A stretch of DNA of 64,000 nt, taken from positions 93,431,198 through 93,495,197 of the forward strand of contig OZ025240.1 in the NCBI GenBank assembly GCA_964019155.1, written 5' to 3'. Positions 60,945 to 64,000 of the stretch are shown here, in pieces. The stretch is from Osedax fenrisi (Eukaryota; Annelida; Polychaeta; Sabellida; Siboglinidae). The translations under genes and the position numbers were made by a program. The notes below the pieces were generated by a model. The model was not told where the DNA came from, made no database searches, and worked only from the letters and a program-made list of their open reading frames with translations. The stretch's first letter is position 1, and the number at the start of each line of letters is the position of its first letter.

Positions 60945-61185
60945 TGGGTACAAATATACGTTCCACTAGTTGTTTATTTATGGGTAAAAATATACGTTCT
61001 ACTAGGTGTTTATTAAGGGTAAAAATATACGTTCCACTAGGTGTTTAATCATGGGTAAAAATATACGTTCCACTAGGTGTTTAATCATGGGTAAAAATAT
61101 ACGTTCCACTAAGTGTTATTTATGGGTAAAAATATACGTTCCACTAGGTGTTTATTTATGGGTAAAATAATAAGTTCCACTATTG
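60945..61185. repeat. Subterminal tandem repeat, about 38-bp unit
   Basis: ATGGGTAAAAATATACGTTC followed by CACTAGGTGTTTA is repeated about six times, then a diverged copy. The word GTTCCACTAGGTG recurs inverted at about 61238-61252. The 96-codon frame at 61113-61403 begins inside the repeat and is not a credible gene. Confidence 0.9.
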
Positions 61186-61309
61186 ATTTTTTGTATGTAA
61201 AAGGAAACCGTTTGTCTGCTCACAAACTACCTATGATTCGACCACCTAGTGGAACATATTATTTGACCTATAATGTTACGTTGCGGCAACTAGTTTCTGG
61301 TTGCTTGGG

Positions 61310-62560
61310 AATTATTAGAATATTTTTGTTAACTATAATTAAAAAATTAAATGAAAATATTAAAATTATTATCTCTTCTAAATGGCTCTTCAATAACATT
61401 TAATATTACGCCATACGTACATATTATATAAGAAAAACCGCATTTAATAAATATTCTTAAGTATTTAATTACTTTTAACTATTACGAATTATTAATAGGT
61501 TGAGGTACAGAGGAAATGTATATTTAACGGAGATAAACATGATTACGAATACATCGTGTCTAATAGTAAGTATCAATAATATAAATATATATATTATTAT
61601 ATATATATATATATATTTATAATATATATATATATATATATTAATATATATATTATAATATAAATATATATATTAATATAAATGTGCCTATAGTATAATA
61701 GCTAATATATATATATATATATAATAATAATAATATTTAACCAATATGAATGATTATCCTATATGAATGAAAAAGGAAAAGATACATATATGAACATTAC
61801 ATTATTAATTAGATTATAATAATCAACGTTATCAATATTACATTTTAACATTATAAATATTATATTAATTATAGGAAATAAATAAATAAATATATGTAGA
61901 AATAATAAATAATAATAATAAAATTAATAATAAATGAGAAAATATAATATTGTATACAGTATAAGTAAATATAAGAATACACTATTTGTATACATTATGT
62001 TTTATTTTAGTTACAAAGGCTTTACAATAAATAGATAATAACTTATTATTAATAAGTAATATATATATATAATTATAAATAAAATAATATTTAATACATA
62101 GTTTAAATAAATATTATGAAATTAGACAATACATTATTATTTTCAATGCATATATTAATGAACAATGATACTTATTACTAGAAATAATATATTTATAATT
62201 TATTATAATTATATATAATTATAATTATCCATTACTATTTATTCTAATAAAATATTATATTATATTTTATAGTTATCAATAGTAATTTAATGAACATATA
62301 ATTTAAATTTATTAAACAAACGATTATAAACTTATGTAATATTAAAATGTATTTTAAACTGATATAATCTTTTAATTTAAAAATAAATCTACATTTATTA
62401 CATTAATTAAAGGTATATAATTAGTACTAGTAGTAGTAGTAGTAGTAGTGTCGGTAGCGGTAGCGGTAGAATTAGAGGAATTTTGCATTCCTTCAAAGTG
62501 TATTTTGTAAAAATCAAACAACTGCCACAGGTATCCCTGTAGGATATATCCTACAAATCT
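61310..62560. other. AT-rich stretch without recognisable gene
   Basis: Only AT-rich sequence, TA-rich tracts at 61590-61720 and a (TAG)n run of about eight units at 62427-62449. Confidence 0.65.
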
Positions 62561-62883
62561 TTAAAATATATATGCGAATGTTTACCCTTCACTAAGTTGT
62601 CAAATCGTTCTCTATGATATCACTTGTGAAGTTGACTCTCTTCGCCCTGATATTCTCATATCGAGACGAGAAGATTGGTATTAATGGTAGTGCCCTCAAA
62701 TATTTGAGCCATATGGCTTAACTCGTATATCTTAAACAAATCATCCTATGTTAGATTATGCGATTTCTCATCTGACACACATACCTATATGGTATACCAC
62801 AACGTTCTGTCCTAGGACCACTTCTAATATCCATATATAGCACAAATAAGGTCCCATATTATATCCCAATTTCCTATCATGTT

Positions 62884-62935
<52 letters not shown>

Positions 62936-63700
62936 CTAACGATATCCAACTCTTTCCTCCCTATATCCACTCCAGATAAGTATAAACTAATTGCGTGTGC
63001 CTCCTATATTACATAGCTTATCGTCAACAATTTTCAAAGGTATACTAGAAAAATAGCCTTCCTAAATATACCTGCGAACTACCCATCATTTCGTTCCCTT
63101 TACCTTGACAATATTATAATTTCACATATCAATTCAGTCCTAATCTTGGTGTCGTTTTCGACTCTGATCTATATTTTTATTGCCATATTTCTAACATTTA
63201 TAAAGCTGATAATTATCATTTATTTAAACATATTACTCGTCCCCTTTGTGCTATCCTTATCACTTCAATTGTAATTTATCGTACTGATTATAATCACAAT
63301 AATTATTGTTCTTCGTTATTATATAACCTTATTGCTTCTTCCATTGCTCAATTAAATATAATCATCATATCATCCATTCGAACCATTTTAAATATTAAAC
63401 TATAAACCACATCTATACTCATTTCAATGTCTACAAACTGGCTTACATTGATATACATCTCGTTATACAACAACCGTCATTTCTTAAATTCTAGAAATTA
63501 TCATTCTCCTATAGTATCCCATCTATATGGAATACACTTCATTTATCTATAATATCCTTACATTTCCTACATTTTTCGATACTCATCTTCGTCATATCCT
63601 TTATCTAATTTTATTATATTATTATTATATTTTATATTTCGTTTTATTAATTCAACGACTTTGTTTCATCGTTTTTTTTCTCATTTTTTATGATTATTGT
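62561..63700 (+). pseudogene. L2-like LINE relic, RT to C-terminus
   Basis: The pieces lie in several frames. Near 62675 INGSALKYLSHMA fits L-I-G-AL-W; near 62785 YGIPQRSVLGPLLISIYST is block B (Q-R in place of Q-G); a (TA)n at 62888-62932 is inserted. Then ANDIQLF (block C, ADD changed to AND), NLGVVFDSDLYFYCHISNI, ITSIVIYRTDYNHNNYCSSL and LLYNLIASSIAQLNIII, the usual FVTSRLDYCNSLLYGLP region in decayed form. Many stops. C-richer strand composition, as in the 26 kb relic. Possibly the same family. Confidence 0.75.
62888..62932. repeat. (TA)n microsatellite within LINE relic
   Basis: An AT run of about 45 bp between RT blocks B and C. Confidence 0.95.
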
Positions 63701-63905
63701 ATTTTATTATTATTATTTACGTGAACTTACAAGGAGTTTTGTCACTTAGTAACGGTGCCAAATACAACTTATGTCATCATCATTATTATCATCATATATA
63801 TTATGATGATTATGATGATGATATATGGTTTATTAAGCAATTTCTTATTGTGTTAACACAATAGGGTCATGTATCTATATACCTCTATAGGGGCGTATAC
63901 GCTCA

Positions 63906-63945
<40 letters not shown>

Positions 63946-64000
63946 TATGCATCCTAGATACTATGGAGAGAATATTATTTCGAGAGATTAATCATATTGA
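63701..64000. other. Inverted (CAT)n / (ATG)n tails and end of window
   Basis: TGTCATCATCATTATTATC faces TTATGATGATTATGATGATG (63773-63821), followed by AACACAATAGGGTCATGT, the complement of a word like that at 14505-14520. This looks like two retroelement 3' ends in head-on contact. (TA)n at 63906-63941. Confidence 0.5.

Larger units (their letters stand above)
55051..61309. mobile_element. Possible large non-autonomous TIR element (6.26 kb)
   Basis: The left end is CCCAAGCAACCA, then GTTGC, CAACGTAA and GTTCCACCAG. The complement of the right end is CCCAAGCAACCA, then GTTGC, CAACGTAA, and later GGTCAAATAA and GTTCCACTAG. TIRs are imperfect over about 35 bp, with matching subterminal words in matching order. 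Tandem repeats containing those words sit inside each end. No transposase frame is seen; the interior is segmental duplications and minisatellites. The target duplication is not clear. Two separate element ends that happen to face each other is the alternative. Confidence 0.45.

Noticed and set aside
61113..61403. 96-codon frame
   Set aside because: It begins within the 38-bp tandem repeat and ends across the TIR of the putative element; no protein features.

Overview
The window looks like gene-poor, extremely A+T-rich nuclear DNA of a eukaryote, most likely an animal. By eye well over three quarters of bases are A or T. Nearly all recognisable coding matter is non-LTR retrotransposon (LINE) sequence of animal-type groups: CR1/Jockey-like, L2-like, and R2/NeSL-group elements with a restriction-like endonuclease. 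A tRNA-derived SINE, MITE-like elements with terminal inverted repeats (TIRs), a satellite and dozens of (TA)n arrays fill the rest. The species cannot be named from sequence alone. No rRNA, no certain tRNA gene, no CRISPR array and no bacterial operon was seen.

Layout. 1-8.7 kb: AT-rich DNA with two decayed LINE fragments (558-914 and 6.29-7.99 kb). 8.7-16.4 kb: two SINE copies in opposite orientation bracket a small RT fragment, a pair of inverted GC-rich blocks with YY1-like motifs, a 62-bp satellite with a 410-bp higher-order period, and a possible pair of host exons at 15.2 kb. 16.4-31.5 kb: ambiguous sequence, a tandem repeat at 19.4-20.1 kb, then decayed LINEs on both strands and an R2-like fragment. 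31.6-33.8 kb: a CR1-like LINE nested in an R2-like piece, bracketed by a perfect 90-bp direct repeat. 35.0-36.5 and 45.2-46.2 kb: two related TIR elements. 38.5-42.4 kb: a nearly complete R2-group element with a long target-site duplication. 43.0-44.2 kb: a LINE tail split by a 254-bp MITE. 46.2-48.3 kb: a minus-strand LINE ending in a long trinucleotide array. 49.7-53.8 kb: the best-preserved LINE of the window. 55.05-61.31 kb: a possible 6.26-kb TIR element made mostly of repeats. 62.5-63.7 kb: an L2-like relic.

How the parts relate. The two R2-group sequences have cysteine/histidine DNA-binding motifs and a PD-D endonuclease, whereas the 49.8-53.4 kb LINE has an APE-type endonuclease. The latter has ORF1 and ORF2 in the same frame, split by one UGA in the context UGA-CUA-G. 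This is the most unusual functional signal here, and it may mean that ORF2 is made by stop-codon readthrough. The SINEs and TIR elements encode no proteins and would depend on enzymes supplied from elsewhere. No confirmed host gene was found; the best candidates are short cysteine-rich exons at 15.18-15.40 and 44.97-45.2 kb.
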